DNA from: Arthrobacter sp. SX1312
GTDB lineage: Bacteria > Actinomycetota > Actinomycetes > Actinomycetales > Micrococcaceae
Direction: 5' to 3'
DNA: 64,000 nucleotides
Assembly: GCF_002929295.1 (NCBI RefSeq)
Contig: NZ_PJIM01000001.1
Location: forward strand, 62,001 to 126,000
In this document: in pieces, positions 37,996-46,418 of the stretch
Layout of the letters: each line of letters opens with the position of its first letter
Position numbering within the stretch: the first letter of the stretch is position 1
Made by a program: the position numbers and the translations under genes
Notes under the pieces: generated by a model
Told to the model about the DNA's origin: nothing
Seen by the model: only the letters and a program-made list of their open reading frames with translations
Databases searched by the model: none

Positions 37996-38427
37996 TCAGC
38001 CCTGCAGGGTGGCGGTCAGCGAGATGTCCTTCACGGCGGCGAGGGCCTGCGAGACGGGGCAGCCCTCCTTGGCGGCCTGCGCGAGGCGCTGGAAGTCCTC
38101 CTCGGACAGGCCCGGCACCGTGGCGTCCACCGTGAGGCGGATGGCGGTGATCCCGGTGCCGGGCTGGAAGTCGACCTCCGCCTTCGTCTCGATGCGCTCG
38201 GCAATGTTGCCCTCCTCGCTGAGGGCGAGGCTGAACGCCATCGAGAAGCAGGCGGAGTGCGCCGCCGCGATGAGCTCCTCGGGGCTCGTCTTGCCGCCCG
38301 ACTGCTCTGCGCGGGCCTTCCAGGTGACGTCGTAGGTGCCGAGGCCGGACGAGTCGAGCGTGACCTGGCCTGAGCCGGTGGGGAGGTCCCCGCTCCAGAC
38401 GGTGTGGGCTGTACGAACGGTAGCCAT
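37996..38427 (-). CDS. OsmC family peroxiredoxin-like protein
   Basis: OsmC/Ohr proteins reduce organic hydroperoxides with a pair of cysteines. The ATG at 38427 with AAGGAGAA upstream gives 143 residues; the longer frame to 38523 is not conserved. Seen: TSPEELIAAAHSACFSMAFS with the peroxidatic cysteine and KEGCPVSQAL with the second cysteine, and a central glutamate-rich ERIETKAEVDF. The subgroup (OsmC rather than Ohr) is inferred from the TSPEEL and CPVS motifs. Confidence 0.92.
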   Translation of the reverse strand: MATVRTAHTVWSGDLPTGSGQVTLDSSGLGTYDVTWKARAEQSGGKTSPEELIAAAHSACFSMAFSLALSEEGNIAERIETKAEVDFQPGTGITAIRLTVDATVPGLSEEDFQRLAQAAKEGCPVSQALAAVKDISLTATLQG

Positions 38428-38501
38428 GGTTCTCCTTGCTGTGGAACGGACGCGGAGGTCGCATCCGGTGCTTCGGTCCCATCCTAGGGAGCGGGGGAGA
38501 A

Positions 38502-38541
38502 CAGGAGAAGCCGCCTCCCTCACGGGAAGCGGCTTCTCCTG
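38502..38541 (-). terminator. Terminator after the E2 gene
   Basis: CAGGAGAAGCCGC at 38502-38514 pairs perfectly with GCGGCTTCTCCTG at 38529-38541; after one C-A mismatch four more pairs close a TCAC loop. It lies 22 bp beyond the stop of the minus-strand acyltransferase gene. The same layout (perfect stem, C-A mismatch, TCCC/GGGA) occurs at 31608-31642. Confidence 0.8.
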
Positions 38542-38563
38542 CGACCGGGTGGCCGGTCAGGCG

Positions 38564-40378
38564 CTACAGACCGAGGTCGGCCTCGAACGCGCCGGCCTCC
38601 AGGCGTGCCTTCAGCGTCTGCAGGAATCGACCCGCGTCCGCGCCGTCCACGAGGCGGTGGTCGTAGGTCAGGCTCAGGTACATCATGGAGCGGATCGCGA
38701 TCGTGTCGTCGCCGTCGGGGCCGGTGATGACCACGGGACGCTTGACGATGATGCCGGTCCCGAGGATGCCGACCTGCGGCTGGTTGATGATCGGCGTGTC
38801 GAACAGGGCTCCGGCGGAGCCGATGTTCGTGATCGTGAACGTGCCGCCCGAGAGCTCGTCCGGACCGATCTGACCGTTGCGGGTCCGTGCGCCGACGTCG
38901 GCGATCTTCTTGGCGAGACCGCCGAGGTTGAGGTTGCCGGCGTCCCTGATGACCGGGACGAGCAGACCCTTCTCGGTGTCGACCGCGATCGCCAGGTGCT
39001 CGGCGTCGTGGTACGTCACTTCCTTCTTCTCCTCGTCGAACGAGGCGTTCAGCTTCGGGTGCTGCTTGAGCGCCTCGGTGACGGCCTTGGAGAGGAAGGG
39101 CAGGAAGGTCAGCTTCGCGCCGTTCTGCGCCTGGAAGGTGTCCTTGGACGCGGTCCGCAGCTTCGCGATGCGCGTCATGTCGACCTCGACCACCTGGGTG
39201 AGCTGGGCGGACACCTCGAGCGACTCGCGCATGCGCTTGGCGATCGTCTGCCGGATGCGAGGGGCCTTCTCGACCGTGCCGCGCAGCTTCGAGGGCTCGA
39301 CGGCGGGGGCCGCGGGCTTCGACGGTGCGGCGGCAGCAGGGGCCGGGGCGGACGCTGCTGCCGCGGGCTCCGCCTTCTGGGCCTTCCTGGCCTCCGCCGC
39401 CTCGAGGACGTCCTGCTTGCGGATCCGTCCGCCGACGCCGGTGCCCTTGACGGTCGAGAGGTCGACGTCGTTCTGGTTGGCCAGACGACGCACGAGGGGG
39501 GTCACGTAGGCTGCGGCGTCCGAGGTTCCGGATTCCTGCGCCGGCGCGGATTCGGGCTTCTGGGCGGCCTTCTCGACGGGCTTCTGGGCGGGCTCGTCCT
39601 CGGAGGGGGCGGGCTTTGCTGCGGGCGCGCCGTCGTCGTCGGACGGGGCGGCCTGCGGGGCCTTCTCGACCGGAGCGTCGTCGCGTTCCTCGGCGGGTGC
39701 CGCGGCCAGCGGTTCGCCTGAAGCGGCTTCGACCTTCTTGGGCGCGGCAGCCCCGGAGCCGATCACGGCGAGGACCGCGCCGACCTCGGCGGTCTCGTCC
39801 TCGTTGACGCGGATCTCCTGGAGCTTGCCAGCGACGGGGGACGGGATCTCGGTGTCGACCTTGTCGGTGGAGACCTCGAGGAGCGGCTCGTCGACCTCGA
39901 CGTCGTCACCGACGGCCTTGAGCCAGCGGGTGACGGTGCCTTCGGTGACGCTTTCGCCGAGAGCGGGGAGGGTGACCTCGGTGCCCTCCGACGACTCCTC
40001 CGAGGATCCGGCGGACGACTCCTCGGCGGGGGACTCGGCGGCCGCAGGAGCCGACTCCTCCTCGGGCTCTGCCTCGGCGGGGGCTTCCTCGGAGGCCGGG
40101 GCGGCGCCGGAGTCGGCGCTGCCTGCATCGCTGCTCCCGGAGCCGTCACCGATGCGCACGAGCGGGGCGCCGACCTCGGCGGTCTCGTCCTCGGCGACCA
40201 GGATCTCCTCGATCACACCGGCGATCGGGGACGGGATCTCGGTGTCGACCTTGTCGGTGGAGACCTCGAGGAGGGGCTCGTCGACCTCGACACGGTCACC
40301 GACCTGCTTCAGCCAGCGGGTCACGGTGCCTTCGGTGACGCTTTCACCGAGAGCGGGCAAGTTCACGGATTCAGACAT
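38564..40378 (-). CDS. sucB: Dihydrolipoamide acyltransferase (E2 of 2-oxo acid dehydrogenases)
   Basis: The E2 core that carries acyl groups between E1 and Lpd. The 604-residue protein has two nearly identical lipoyl domains with lipoylated lysines at Lys43 and Lys173, exactly 130 residues apart, joined by Ala/Glu/Ser-rich linkers; a peripheral subunit-binding domain (about 291-327, [16 protein letters not shown]); and the catalytic acyltransferase domain ending with [14 protein letters not shown] (about 573-586). Annotated in relatives as SucB, but in actinobacteria one E2 often serves both pyruvate and 2-oxoglutarate dehydrogenases, so the acyl substrate is open. lpd lies directly upstream. 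Confidence 0.93.
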   Translation of the reverse strand: MSESVNLPALGESVTEGTVTRWLKQVGDRVEVDEPLLEVSTDKVDTEIPSPIAGVIEEILVAEDETAEVGAPLVRIGDGSGSSDAGSADSGAAPASEEAPAEAEPEEESAPAAAESPAEESSAGSSEESSEGTEVTLPALGESVTEGTVTRWLKAVGDDVEVDEPLLEVSTDKVDTEIPSPVAGKLQEIRVNEDETAEVGAVLAVIGSGAAAPKKVEAASGEPLAAAPAEERDDAPVEKAPQAAPSDDDGAPAAKPAPSEDEPAQKPVEKAAQKPESAPAQESGTSDAAAYVTPLVRRLANQNDVDLSTVKGTGVGGRIRKQDVLEAAEARKAQKAEPAAAASAPAPAAAAPSKPAAPAVEPSKLRGTVEKAPRIRQTIAKRMRESLEVSAQLTQVVEVDMTRIAKLRTASKDTFQAQNGAKLTFLPFLSKAVTEALKQHPKLNASFDEEKKEVTYHDAEHLAIAVDTEKGLLVPVIRDAGNLNLGGLAKKIADVGARTRNGQIGPDELSGGTFTITNIGSAGALFDTPIINQPQVGILGTGIIVKRPVVITGPDGDDTIAIRSMMYLSLTYDHRLVDGADAGRFLQTLKARLEAGAFEADLGL

Positions 40379-40477
40379 AGTGCGCCCGTTTCTCCTTCGT
40401 AGATCGTTCCTTTGGCAGCTGGTCGACGTGCGGGCCTGCTCAGCTGGACGTGCTCGGTTTTTCTGCTTCCGAGCTTA

Positions 40478-40500
40478 GTCCACGCCCTCGGGGCGTGGAC
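40478..40500 (-). terminator. Hairpin between lpd and the E2 gene
   Basis: GTCCACGCCC at 40478-40487 pairs perfectly with GGGCGTGGAC at 40491-40500 around a TCG loop, 31 bp after the lpd stop. It suggests that lpd and the E2 gene are separate units or that readthrough is tuned. Confidence 0.65.
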
Positions 40501-40531
40501 CAAGCCGGTGCGGTGCCTGCAGGGTTGTGCG

Positions 40532-41914
40532 TCAGCCGTGCAGCGGCTTGCCGGCCAGGGCGAGGTGGGCCTCGCCGAGGGCCTCGTTCTGCGTGGGGTG
40601 CGCGTGGATGAGCGGGGCGACGTCCTCGGGGTAGGCCTCCCAGTTGACGATGAGCTGCGCCTCGCCGATCTGCTCGCCCATACGGCTGCCGAGCATGTGG
40701 ACCCCCACGATCGGGCCGTCCTTCTCGCGGACGAGCTTCACGAGTCCGCCCGTGCCGATGATCGAGCTCTTGCCGTTGCCGGCGAGGTTGTACTCGTGCG
40801 TCTCCACACGGTCGTCACCGAACTTCTCGCGGGCGGCCTTCTCGGTGTAGCCCACGGAGGCGATCTCGGGATCACTGTAGGTGACCTTGGGGATGTTCAG
40901 GTCGGCGACGACGACGGGCTTCAGGCCGCCGATCTCCTCCGCCACGAAGATGCCCTGCTGGAAACCGCGGTGGGCCAACTGCAGGCCGGGGACGATGTCG
41001 CCGATCGCATAGATGTTCCCGACGCCGGTGTGGAGGCGCTCGTCGGTGATGACGAAGCCGCGGTCCAGGGTGAGGCCGGCCTCCTCGTAGCCGAGGTCCT
41101 GCGTGACGGGTCCGCGTCCGACGGCGACGAGCATGAGGTCCGCCTCGAAGGTCTTGCCGTCCTCGAGCGACACCACGACGCCGTCCTCGTTCTGCTCGAC
41201 GGACTTGAAGCGGGTGCCGGTGTTGAACTTGATGCCGCGCTTCTTGAACGCCCGCTCGAAGCTCTTGACGATCGAGGCGTCCTCGTTCGGGACGAGGGAG
41301 GGGAGGGCCTCGATGATGGTGACGTCCACGCCGAACGACTTCCAGACGGACGCGAACTCGCACCCGATGACGCCGCCGCCGAGGATGATCGCGGTCTTCG
41401 GCACGAAGTCCATGGTGAGGGCCTGGTCCGAGGTGATGACCTTGCCGCCGATCTCGAGGCCGGGGAGGCTGCGCGAGAAGGAGCCGGTCGCCAGCACGAT
41501 GTGCTTGCCGGTGTAGACGGTGCCGTCGACGTCGATGGTGTTCTCCGACGCGAGCTTGCCCGAACCCTCGATGACCGTGATGCCCTTGGACTTGATGAGT
41601 CCCTGCAGGCCCCGGTACTTGCCCGCGATGATGCCGTCCTTGTACGCGTTGACGGCGTTCATGTCGATCGACTCGAACGTCGCCTTGACACCGTACTTCT
41701 CGGCATCGCGGGCGCCGTCGGCGATCTCGGCGGAGTGCAGGAGCGCCTTCGTGGGGATGCAGCCGTTGTGGAGGCAGGTGCCGCCGAGCTTGCCCTTCTC
41801 GATGAGCCCCACCGTGAAGCCCAGCTGCACCGCGCGGAGGGCTGCAGCGTATCCGCCGCTGCCTCCACCCAGTACCAGGATGTCGAATTCTTGCGCAGTT
41901 GCCGATGCGGCCAC
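40532..41914 (-). CDS. lpdA: Lpd, dihydrolipoyl dehydrogenase (E3)
   Basis: The FAD enzyme that reoxidises dihydrolipoyl groups on E2 with NAD+. The 460-residue protein has the FAD motif GGGSGGYAAA (16-25), the redox-active disulfide in GGTCLHNGCIPTK (Cys47 and Cys52), the NAD-binding ILGGGVIGCEFA, the YAIGDI motif and the C-terminal His-Glu pair in HAHPTQNEA (about His439 and Glu444). The GTG start at 41914 has GAGGGAG upstream. It lies just upstream of its E2 partner. Confidence 0.97.
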   Translation of the reverse strand: MAASATAQEFDILVLGGGSGGYAAALRAVQLGFTVGLIEKGKLGGTCLHNGCIPTKALLHSAEIADGARDAEKYGVKATFESIDMNAVNAYKDGIIAGKYRGLQGLIKSKGITVIEGSGKLASENTIDVDGTVYTGKHIVLATGSFSRSLPGLEIGGKVITSDQALTMDFVPKTAIILGGGVIGCEFASVWKSFGVDVTIIEALPSLVPNEDASIVKSFERAFKKRGIKFNTGTRFKSVEQNEDGVVVSLEDGKTFEADLMLVAVGRGPVTQDLGYEEAGLTLDRGFVITDERLHTGVGNIYAIGDIVPGLQLAHRGFQQGIFVAEEIGGLKPVVVADLNIPKVTYSDPEIASVGYTEKAAREKFGDDRVETHEYNLAGNGKSSIIGTGGLVKLVREKDGPIVGVHMLGSRMGEQIGEAQLIVNWEAYPEDVAPLIHAHPTQNEALGEAHLALAGKPLHG

Positions 41915-41940
41915 TTGGACGCTCCCTCGCGTGGTCTGTT

Positions 41941-41992
41941 GACGCGCAGGGCGCGTCGGTTGATAGATCGGTTGATGAATCGATGACTGATG
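41941..41992 (-). promoter_or_regulatory. lpd leader: hairpin and 12-bp periodic repeat
   Basis: In the 271-bp gap before lpd, GACGCGC at 41941-41947 pairs with GCGCGTC at 41951-41957, 27 bp before the start codon. It is followed by two 12-bp copies CGGTTGATAGAT (41957-41968) and CGGTTGATGAAT (41969-41980) and a more degenerate third unit. Role unknown; the rest of the gap holds only the pepA terminator and no gene. Confidence 0.4.
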
Positions 41993-42148
41993 CGGTCGCG
42001 GTGCGGTCGCAGGTGCTTCGTACCCTCGTTTTTCACCCTATCCCCAGATGTGGTCCGCATCCACCTCAAGCGCGGGCGCTGCACGCCGCAGTTCGCGGAT
42101 GTGCGCATTCTCACCCGGCCCGGGGAGGGGCGGGGACCAGACACGCGG

Positions 42149-42177
42149 GGCGCCGGACCGGCGTGCGGTCCGGCGCC
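42149..42177 (-). terminator. Terminator after pepA
   Basis: GGCGCCGGACCG at 42149-42160 pairs perfectly with CGGTCCGGCGCC at 42166-42177 around a 5-nt loop, eight bases beyond the pepA stop. Confidence 0.8.
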
Positions 42178-42185
42178 GCGGGGTG

Positions 42186-43733
42186 CTATGCGGTGCGGGC
42201 GAGGACGTCCTCGACGTACGCGAGCAGGGTGCGGACGCCGACGCCGGTGCCGGCCTTGGGGGTGTACCCGTACGGCGCGCCCTCGTTGAAGGCCGGTCCC
42301 GCGATGTCCAGGTGCGCCCAGGGGATCTTCTCGCCGTCGACCTGCCCGACGAACTCGCGGAGGAACACCGCGGCGGTCATCATGCCGCCGTTCCGCTCGC
42401 CGATGTTGGCGATGTCCGCGACCTGGGAGTCGAGGCTGGGGCGCAGTTCCTCGGGCAGGGGCATGGGCCAGAACTGCTCGCCCGCCCGGTCCGCCGCGGC
42501 CTTCACGGCGTCCCGCACGCCGTCGTCGCCCATGACGCCGGAGACGCGGGTGCCGAGGGCGACCATCTGTGCGCCCGTGAGCGTCGCGATGTCGATGATG
42601 GCGTCGGGTGCCTCCTCGCTGGCGGCCGCGAGGCCGTCGGCGAGGACGAGGCGGCCCTCCGCGTCGGTGTTGAGGACCTCGACGGTCCGCCCGCCGTAGA
42701 TCGACAGGACGTCCTCGGGGCGCTGCGCGGTCCCGGAGGGCATGTTCTCGGCGAGGCACAGCCAGGCGGTGACCTTGGCGGGCAGGCCCAGTTCGGCGAC
42801 GGCGAGGAGCGTGGTCAGGACGACGGCGGCGCCCGCCATGTCCAGCTTCATCGTCTGCATGCCCGCGGCGGGCTTCAGCGAGAGTCCGCCGGAATCGAAG
42901 GTGATGCCCTTGCCGACGAGGGCGAGGTGCACGGCGGACCTGGCGGGGGAGTACTCCACCTTGACCATGCGCGGGGGCCGGGAGGATCCCTTGCCGACGC
43001 CGAGGATGCCGCCGTAGCCGTCACGCTCGAGGCGCTTCTCGTCCATCACGGTGACCTTGACGGGCAGGCCGCGCGTGAGCTCCTTCGCGGCCTGCGCGAA
43101 CGTCTCCGGGTAGAGGTGGCTCGGCGGCTGGTTCACGAGCGTGCGCGTGGCGTTGACGTTCTTGCCGAGGATGACGGCGCGCCGCAGCGCGGGGACGAGC
43201 CCGGCGTCGTCGGCCACGGGCGTGTACACGACGACGCTGCGGACGGCGTCCCGGTCCTTGGCCGGGGCGACCGTGCCGTCCGGTTTGAGCCCGGACTTGT
43301 GGCCCTCGTAGCTGTAGGCGCCGAAGGCGGCGCCCTCCGCGACGGCGGTCGCGGCGACGACGGTCTCGGCCGGCAGGGCGAGGACGACGGTCTCCAGTCC
43401 GGTCAGCTGGCGGATCGCGGCGCCCGCGGCGCGGCGGAGGGTCTCGGGAGGGAGCACCGCTCCGGCGGACACCGGTCCGACGCCGGAGAGCACCAGCGAA
43501 TCGGCACCGGTCTCGGGGAGGCCGGGGAAGCGGCGGACCTCGTCCGCGGCACCCGTGATGCCGAGGACCTGCAGGGAGTCCCCGAGCGCACGCGCGGCCT
43601 TCGCGGGGAGCGGGCTGTCGAGCAGGACGGGCCCGTCGGCCCCCTTGGCGACCGCGATCACGAGCGCGTCGCTCGGAATCTTCTTGAGGTCCTTCGCGGA
43701 AGCGGTCAGGTGTAGTTCGGTGGTTCTGATCAC
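42186..43733 (-). CDS. pepA: Leucyl aminopeptidase (M17)
   Basis: A cytosolic two-metal aminopeptidase of family M17. I chose the GTG at 43733, with GAGGAGAC seven bases upstream, giving 515 residues starting MIRTTELHLTASAKD; the frame continues to 43919 without support. Metal and catalytic residues are readable: VGKGITFDSGGLSLKP (Lys and Asp), MDMAGAA-like LDMAGAAVV, and the family signature NTDAEGRL. The N-terminal third is the variable domain. It stands alone between a terminator and a divergent gene. Confidence 0.95.
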   Translation of the reverse strand: MIRTTELHLTASAKDLKKIPSDALVIAVAKGADGPVLLDSPLPAKAARALGDSLQVLGITGAADEVRRFPGLPETGADSLVLSGVGPVSAGAVLPPETLRRAAGAAIRQLTGLETVVLALPAETVVAATAVAEGAAFGAYSYEGHKSGLKPDGTVAPAKDRDAVRSVVVYTPVADDAGLVPALRRAVILGKNVNATRTLVNQPPSHLYPETFAQAAKELTRGLPVKVTVMDEKRLERDGYGGILGVGKGSSRPPRMVKVEYSPARSAVHLALVGKGITFDSGGLSLKPAAGMQTMKLDMAGAAVVLTTLLAVAELGLPAKVTAWLCLAENMPSGTAQRPEDVLSIYGGRTVEVLNTDAEGRLVLADGLAAASEEAPDAIIDIATLTGAQMVALGTRVSGVMGDDGVRDAVKAAADRAGEQFWPMPLPEELRPSLDSQVADIANIGERNGGMMTAAVFLREFVGQVDGEKIPWAHLDIAGPAFNEGAPYGYTPKAGTGVGVRTLLAYVEDVLARTA

Positions 43734-43906
43734 GGAATCTGTCTCCTCGTGTCCGGATGCGTGTCCGGATCGGCGTCGCAGGTGGTCCCGGTATCCGGTG
43801 GTCCGGGAACCGTCCTGACGATCGTAGTCTCTACGCCGCGGCGGCCCGGAATGAAGGCGGCGCGGGTGGTGTTGAGGAGAGCAGGACCTGACCGGAGGAG
43901 AGAGCC

Positions 43907-45001
43907 ATGCTGGATCCACGAACCCTGTACACCACCGACACCGACGTCTTCGACGACCCCGGGAGCAGGGGGCTGCCCCTGCTGGTGAGCCTGACCGGCT
44001 TCATGGACGCCGGGCAGGTCGTCTCGCAGGTCAGCGAGGAACTCCTCGAGGTGCTCGAGCACGAGCCCGTCGCCGAGTTCGACGCCGACCAGCTCATGGA
44101 CTACCGCGGACGCCGCCCGAGGATCACCTTCGCCGAGGACCACCTGACGGACTACCGGCCGCACCGGCTCGAACTGCACCGCCTGTACGACGGACTCGGT
44201 GAGCCCTTCCTGCTGCTCACCGGCGCCGAGCCGGACCTCCAATGGGAGCGCTTCGCGAGCGCGGTCGTCGGACTCGTCGAGGACCTGGACGTGCCGATGA
44301 CCTCGTGGATCCACGCGATCCCGATGCCCGTCCCGCACACGCGGCCGATCGGCGTGACGCTGCACGGAAACCGTTCCGACCTCATCGACGGCATGAACGC
44401 CTGGCGTCCCACCGCCGAGCTGCAGGCCTCCATCGGGCACGTGCTGGAACTGCGCCTGATCGAGGCCGGGCACGACGTCGTGGGGCACGTCATCCACGTG
44501 CCGCACTATCTCGCCGAGGCGGAATACCCTCCAGCCGCCGTGGCGGGCCTCGAATACCTGGGCGCGACCGCCGGACTCGTGCTGCCCACCGACCGCCTGC
44601 GGGAGACCGGGCGCGACGTCGAGCGGCAGATCGCCCGGCAGGTCGGCAATTCCACGGAGGTGCAGTCCGTGGTTTCCTCGCTCGAGAAGCGCTACGACGA
44701 GTACGCCGACGGCGTCGCCCGGAAGTCGCTGCTGGTCAAGGACAACAGCGAGCTCGCCAGCGCGGAGGAGCTGGGTGCCGCGGTCGAGGCCTACCTCGCG
44801 AGCCCGCAGGCGGAGGAGGAGTCCACGCTGCTCTGGGACACCGAGTTCCTGGGGACCACGCCCATCGACTACGACCGCTCCGGCGCCGAGGACGGTGGCG
44901 CCGACCACGAGGACGCCTCTCCCGGGACCGGCGCCGCGCCGAAGCCCGGCGCCTCCGACCGGCACGACGACGGACCGGACGGCGCATCTCCCACGGGATA
45001 A
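43907..45001 (+). CDS. PAC2 family protein
   Basis: A 364-residue protein of the PAC2 (proteasome assembly chaperone 2-like) family. In actinobacteria this family is common, but a role in proteasome assembly has not been shown to my knowledge. Seen: LLVSLTGFMDAGQVVSQ near the N-terminus, the FDADQLMDYRGRRP motif, HAIPMPVPHTRPIGVTLHG and HVPHYLAEAEYPPAA. The C-terminal 45 residues are acidic and disordered. GGAGGAGAG precedes the ATG. The MFS gene starts eight bases after its stop. Confidence 0.9.
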   Translation: MLDPRTLYTTDTDVFDDPGSRGLPLLVSLTGFMDAGQVVSQVSEELLEVLEHEPVAEFDADQLMDYRGRRPRITFAEDHLTDYRPHRLELHRLYDGLGEPFLLLTGAEPDLQWERFASAVVGLVEDLDVPMTSWIHAIPMPVPHTRPIGVTLHGNRSDLIDGMNAWRPTAELQASIGHVLELRLIEAGHDVVGHVIHVPHYLAEAEYPPAAVAGLEYLGATAGLVLPTDRLRETGRDVERQIARQVGNSTEVQSVVSSLEKRYDEYADGVARKSLLVKDNSELASAEELGAAVEAYLASPQAEEESTLLWDTEFLGTTPIDYDRSGAEDGGADHEDASPGTGAAPKPGASDRHDDGPDGASPTG

Positions 45002-45008
45002 TGGGCGG
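44997..45008 (+). promoter_or_regulatory. Leaderless promoter hexamer of the MFS gene
   Basis: GATAAT at 44997-45002 overlaps the end of the PAC2 gene and ends six bases before the GTG at 45009, so the MFS gene may be transcribed on its own even though it directly follows the PAC2 gene. Confidence 0.5.
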
Positions 45009-46340
45009 GTGAATTCTTCGCGGGCACTCCTGGTCTGGGCGGCAGGGGTCGCGGCCTACCTCGTCGCCGTCACGCAGCGCACCACGTTCGGCGTGGCCGG
45101 CCTCGAGGCGACGGACCGCTTCAGCGCCTCGGCCTCGCAGCTGTCGATCTTCACCGTCGTCCAGCTGCTCGTCTACGCCGGACTGCAGGTGCCGGTCGGC
45201 GTCCTCGTCGACCGTTGGGGCCCCCGGACGCTGATCGTCACGGGCGGCGTGCTCATGGCGCTGGGGCAGGCGCAGCTGGCCTTCGCGGATTCCGTGGGGG
45301 CCGGCATCGCCGGCCGCCTGTTCGTGGGGGCGGGGGACGCCATGACGTTCATCAGCGTGCTCCGGCTGCTTCCCGCGTGGTTCGAACCGCGCCGCATCCC
45401 CGTCCTGACGCAGTGGACGGGGATCATCGGCCAGCTCGGGCAGGTGGTCTCGGTCATCCCGTTCGTCGCGGTGCTCTCCGCCTTCGGCTGGCAGTCCGCG
45501 TTCCTCTCCGCCGCCGCGCTCTCGGCCCTCGCCGTCGTCCTCTCGGTCAGCCTGATCCGGGACTCGCCCGTCGTCCGCCCGCGGAGCGCCCAGACCATCC
45601 GGGAGACCGGGACCTCCCTCGCCGCCGCCTGGAAGCAGCCCGGCACACGGCTCGGCCTGTGGGCGCACTTCACCATCCAGTTCCCCGGCACCGTCTTCGT
45701 CCTGATGTGGGGCTACCCCTACCTGGTGCGGGCCGAGAAGGTGGGAGAAGGCGCGGCGTCCGCGCTGATGACCCTGTTCGTCGCCGTCGGGATCGTCTGC
45801 GGCCCGTTCCTCGGCCGCTACGTGGGCCGGCATCCCCTGCGTCGCTCCACCATGGTGCTCGCGATCGCCGCCCTGATGGCCGGGGCCTGGCTGGCGGTCC
45901 TCCTCTACCCGGGACCCGCGCCCCTCCCGCTCCTGACCCTGCTGGTGGTGGCGCTCGCCGTCGGTGGGCCGGGGTCGATGATCGCGTTCGACTTCGCCCG
46001 CACGTTCAACCCTGCCGCACGCATGGGTACGGCCATCGGCATCGTGAACATCGGCGGCTTCATGGCGTCCCTGCTGACGATGTTCGCCATCGGGACCGTC
46101 CTCGACGTCCTGCTCGCCACCGGGTTCTCGCAGGGCGACCTGTACGCCCTGCCGTCCTTCCGCCTCGCGATGTCCGTGCAGCTCCTCGTCGTCGCGGTCG
46201 GCGCCATCGCCGTCGTCATCGCGCGGCGGAGGGTCCGCCGGAGGATGGCCGAGCAGGGGGTCGTCGTCCCGCCGCTCCGTGATGCCCTGGCCCGCGAACG
46301 CCGGCGACGCCGGGAGCAGAGAGCCGCCCGGAACCAGTAG
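45009..46340 (+). CDS. MFS transporter
   Basis: A 443-residue major facilitator carrier with about twelve hydrophobic segments. The GTG at 45009 follows a leaderless promoter and begins MNSSRALLVWAAGVAAYL; the longer frame lies in the PAC2 gene. Seen: the loop 2-3 motif GVLVDRWGPRTLI, the GDAMTFISVLRL helix, and a basic C-terminal tail (RERRRRREQRAARNQ). It resembles the nitrate/hexuronate-like MFS groups only broadly; the substrate cannot be read. Confidence 0.9.
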   Translation: MNSSRALLVWAAGVAAYLVAVTQRTTFGVAGLEATDRFSASASQLSIFTVVQLLVYAGLQVPVGVLVDRWGPRTLIVTGGVLMALGQAQLAFADSVGAGIAGRLFVGAGDAMTFISVLRLLPAWFEPRRIPVLTQWTGIIGQLGQVVSVIPFVAVLSAFGWQSAFLSAAALSALAVVLSVSLIRDSPVVRPRSAQTIRETGTSLAAAWKQPGTRLGLWAHFTIQFPGTVFVLMWGYPYLVRAEKVGEGAASALMTLFVAVGIVCGPFLGRYVGRHPLRRSTMVLAIAALMAGAWLAVLLYPGPAPLPLLTLLVVALAVGGPGSMIAFDFARTFNPAARMGTAIGIVNIGGFMASLLTMFAIGTVLDVLLATGFSQGDLYALPSFRLAMSVQLLVVAVGAIAVVIARRRVRRRMAEQGVVVPPLRDALARERRRRREQRAARNQ

Positions 46341-46418
46341 GAGGGCAGCCCCGCGGCAGTTGTCCACATAGTCCCGGACCCCCGTGCGCCCCGCAGGCGA
46401 CCCGAGGACGCTGGCGGC

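Noticed and set aside
36956-38482. One 508-codon minus-strand gene covering the epimerase and the OsmC region
   Set aside because: The epimerase fold starts at 37852; the upstream part is out of frame with the well-supported OsmC gene and spans the 24-bp hairpin.
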